NCBI GenBank assembly: GCA_041736895.1
Contig: JBGSSS010000049.1
Coordinates: 1-15,901 of the forward strand
Origin: JANRLT01 sp041736895
GTDB taxonomy: Bacteria > Planctomycetota > Planctomycetia > Pirellulales > JALHPA01
Direction of reading: 5' to 3'
Length of the DNA stretch: 15,901 nucleotides
In this document: positions 14,401 to 15,901 of the stretch, piece after piece
Numbering within the stretch: position 1 is the first letter of the stretch
Layout of the letters: every line of letters starts with the position of its first letter
Translations under genes and position numbers: made by a program
Notes under the pieces: generated by a model
What the model was told of the DNA's origin: nothing
The model's input: only the letters and a program-made list of their open reading frames with translations
Databases searched by the model: none

Positions 14401-15901
14401 CAAGATATTTTGACCGCTCCTGGTTCGGACCTGTTCACGGGTGATCGGCTGTATGTCAACAGCACGGGAACGGGGTTGAACGTCGGTGCCGGAAACATCA
14501 TCGATGTCACCGATACTCCGGTAACTTCTTCTCCGGCTACCACGGGCGGGTTGATTCGCGTCGGGCTCAATATCGATGGTTCGATTTTCAACATCAACAA
14601 CGGAGGCTTGGTCCGCGCTGGCAACTTACGCGTGGGCGAAGCCGCGAATATCTCGGGCGTCGTCAACCAAGCGACCGGCAGCACCGTAGAAGTGGTGAAT
14701 GATATCCGCGTTGGTCACTTTGGCACGCAAACGTCGACCTATAACGTGAGCGGCGGCACGCTTACGATGCTCGGCGGCAGCCCTGCTGCTAATCCTTCGG
14801 GAACGGGTGAACAGACTGGCGGGATCTATGTCGGCATCGACGGCCGCGGGATCATGAATCAAAGCAACGGCACGGTGACGACCAACTTTGTGGTGCTCGA
14901 TAACCGCGGCACCACGAACGCTGGCAACAATATGTCCGGTGGCGGCGTCGATCAATACAACCTGAGCGGCGGGACGCTCAATGTCCGCAGCACCTGGGGC
15001 ATTATCCAACGCCTGAATAACACCGCCGAATTCAACCTCAGCGGCGGCACCATCCGCGTGGATGACACTGGCACCGGAACTGGAACCGGGGCTAACATCG
15101 TCATCCCGATTGATTCCACTCTGAATGTCACGGGTATTGCCTCGGTTCTAGACACCAATGCCGGGACCAATACTGGCAACGGCTTTGCGATTCGCCGGAA
15201 TGTTCTCGGCTCCGGCACCGTGACGACCCAAGGGGGCGGTACGGTCTCGTTGAATCCCGTCGGCAGCGAAGGCGGCTCGGTCATTCAATTAGTTACCGCC
15301 AACATCGCCGGGACAAGTCCGATAAACAAGGATGGGGTAAACACGTTTACAGTCTTGCAATCTCCGCAGACGTACACCGGGGCGACGACTGTCACCGCCG
15401 GGTTGTTGGCCTTGAACAATAGCATGGCTACCCCGTCGCTGACTGTCGCTGACGGTGCGGCAATTGCCGGGGAACCGACCATTGCTACAGTCAACCTCGG
15501 CGCAGGCGGAGGTGCCGCGATCTACTTCGACCCCACGACTGCTGGCGCTTTGACTGCTGCAACTTATAACCCTCTTGGAACAACGACGGTCGATTTCGCC
15601 GCATCTCCGGTCGGTTCTGGTCCGTTTACCGTGTTGAACTACACGACGAACTCCAATCCGGGCTCGGCTTACGTCTTGGCCAATGCTGGCACTTATCGTG
15701 GAGCCCCGACGATTACGGATTCGGGCGCTGGACCTGGTGCAGTAACACTGACCGGCTTGTCCACCAAGGGACTGACCTGGGCTGGCGCAACAGCAACCTG
15801 GGACGCGAATACCACAGCGAATTGGACGGATACGATGACTCCTGGTCCGCTCGAAAACTTCTTCTCGTACGACAGTGTGACCTTTGATGATTCCGTGCCG
15901 G
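11497..15901 (+). CDS. Giant secreted autotransporter-type beta-strand repeat protein (3' truncated by window)
   Basis: 1468 codons are open from the ATG to the window edge; the C-terminus is outside. Residues 1-30 form a signal peptide: basic SHRRLANRFARR, hydrophobic ALSMILMTSLGLS, cleavage after AHA. The rest is rich in G, T, N, S and A, poor in charged residues and without cysteine in the parts read, as in extended beta-helix surface proteins. PATR-like units (autotransporter-associated beta-strand repeat) appear, such as GATTVNAGTLEI (about 666) and TYTGATTVTAG (about 1292). YNVSGGTLTM (1082), YNLSGGTLNV (1154) and FNLSGGTIRV (1179) form another repeat set. A module of the type WDxNTTxNW ending in FDD recurs at 564-601 and 1428-1465, with a relative at 35-49. 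It is likely an exported adhesin or matrix protein. A C-terminal PEP-CTERM sorting signal or barrel cannot be judged. A weak GGAAA precedes the ATG. Confidence 0.85.
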   Translation, partial: MSHRRLANRFARRSALSMILMTSLGLSAHAASGTWTLNNNGNWGTTTNWSGGTVASGADFTASFTVNITANRTVTNEAARTIGNITFTDSGTASHDLTIAGANILTLDVGINQPQLNITNRTLTISAPLAGSDGAQKLGAGTLTLSGNNTGLSGSFLNSAGTLIPANANALGTSTLIYNSGSTGSTAFTGGISYANNITMLAGVTGTGGVGSVRHTGAGGVATLNGTISLLGVPTSGGTFGGSNTVGQELRINGAINDAANGFSQRNGRVIYAGGGSSVGQFTLTNTALLGANNGLPQGISVLIGGSSAATLTLNGFSQTINNTNAATYAMTIGNGGNAGTLDLSTGTLTLNGDLLSGGSAGSTINSGVGGTLDWGAPARILQVTNTSANGLAINNATINGSGGITKNGTGNVTLNAATFNNALTIDAGSLRGSGTLNNGLTVNTGANLTVGTLITGGTLTASQINFGAGTTTLDFNTGAPGFADTIVNSGTLTQAGTTTINMGVPVGNFLSPSTTYPIIPYTGTSPGTSGFVLGTVPQRAAATIVDTGTSIAVQVGTLDKVIWSGATDGVWDVNTTQNWKLQSDNSVTGYQQGDDLIFDDTGLNTNTTGITLNAAVSPTRLDFQNTTTVPYVITGTGSLTGAGQILNSGNGTTTIDLSGTSTLAGATTVNAGTLEIKQANLSHLTAVQNADPLFADGVSIATGATLKLTTNNAGFSLTRDVSGAGTLTLDTANGGTHSATTPATINFTGDNTAFSGLLKLSPSNPANGSFRTDGSTSPTDLGTATIDVDAGGQLWIGAGTFNNNITITGVGAQETAGGANAVVAPTLAALGFTPYVTNSGIGAIRMSANSILAGNITLDGSAKIMAFNATGTIAGTIGTTNSTDILAVGGGTNGTTLILTGTNNAGANPVNEIWINAGGTAGTQRLQVGNNSTTGTLGVGDVFLFGQTGVTPVLDVRRSDGYTLGANQDILTAPGSDLFTGDRLYVNSTGTGLNVGAGNIIDVTDTPVTSSPATTGGLIRVGLNIDGSIFNINNGGLVRAGNLRVGEAANISGVVNQATGSTVEVVNDIRVGHFGTQTSTYNVSGGTLTMLGGSPAANPSGTGEQTGGIYVGIDGRGIMNQSNGTVTTNFVVLDNRGTTNAGNNMSGGGVDQYNLSGGTLNVRSTWGIIQRLNNTAEFNLSGGTIRVDDTGTGTGTGANIVIPIDSTLNVTGIASVLDTNAGTNTGNGFAIRRNVLGSGTVTTQGGGTVSLNPVGSEGGSVIQLVTANIAGTSPINKDGVNTFTVLQSPQTYTGATTVTAGLLALNNSMATPSLTVADGAAIAGEPTIATVNLGAGGGAAIYFDPTTAGALTAATYNPLGTTTVDFAASPVGSGPFTVLNYTTNSNPGSAYVLANAGTYRGAPTITDSGAGPGAVTLTGLSTKGLTWAGATATWDANTTANWTDTMTPGPLENFFSYDSVTFDDSVP

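Noticed and set aside
11469..15494. Several minus-strand frames of 60-186 codons opposite the surface-protein gene
   Set aside because: They are rich in V, P and A as the complement of G/T/N-rich repeat codons, and none has a ribosome site; the plus frame is open for 1468 codons.
11497..15901. Repeats in the surface-protein gene as a CRISPR or tandem DNA array
   Set aside because: Repeats are degenerate at the DNA level, unevenly spaced and visible mainly in the protein.

Overview
The window looks like chromosomal DNA from a planctomycete, most likely of the Pirellulales type. This is inferred from gene content, not from a marker gene. The pointers are an enlarged NuoA with a long insert, a DUF2203 gene inside a NADH dehydrogenase (complex I) cluster, a small exported protein with secretin-type N-domains, a CsrA gene and a very large autotransporter-repeat surface protein. 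Most genes lack strong Shine-Dalgarno sites and two rely on rare starts. Housekeeping genes look GC-rich by eye. The small exported protein and the long intergenic stretches look more AT-rich.

Layout, left to right. (1) 1-461: 3' end of a DnaJ/CbpA-type co-chaperone gene. (2) 568-1419: a Tat-exported metallophosphoesterase, bracketed by two near-identical 41-bp copies of the dnaJ 3' end. (3) 1459-1587: two GTAG-headed hairpins in inverted orientation, which looks like a REP doublet (REPIN). (4) 1730-2365: a small exported protein with STN-like and secretin-like domains. (5) 2396-3382 (minus): an aldo/keto reductase, divergent from (6) 3490-4671: a thiolase. (7) 4688-4760: a second, sequence-unrelated GTAG-headed doublet between the convergent thiolase and ferrochelatase genes. 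(8) 4771-5799 (minus): ferrochelatase with a possible [2Fe-2S] cysteine set. (9) 5904-6128: a 23-bp-arm inverted repeat, then tRNA-Glu(UUC) on the minus strand with its own promoter and a strong terminator. (10) 6224-6503 (minus): csrA with a terminator. (11) 7166-10914: a complex I operon, nuoI - DUF2203 - nuoA - nuoC - nuoD, with no nuoB. (12) 11199-15901: promoter, structured leader and the first 1468 codons of a giant secreted beta-strand-repeat protein that runs off the window.

Functionally the window is mostly core metabolism: respiratory complex I, haem synthesis, acyl-CoA chemistry, glutamate decoding and post-transcriptional control. A surface protein and several palindromic repeats are set into it. 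No phage, CRISPR array, transposase or defence cassette is visible. The least ordinary parts are the dnaJ-3'-end duplication around the phosphoesterase, the two REPIN-like doublets whose arms differ by compensatory base-pair swaps, and the incomplete, rearranged nuo cluster.
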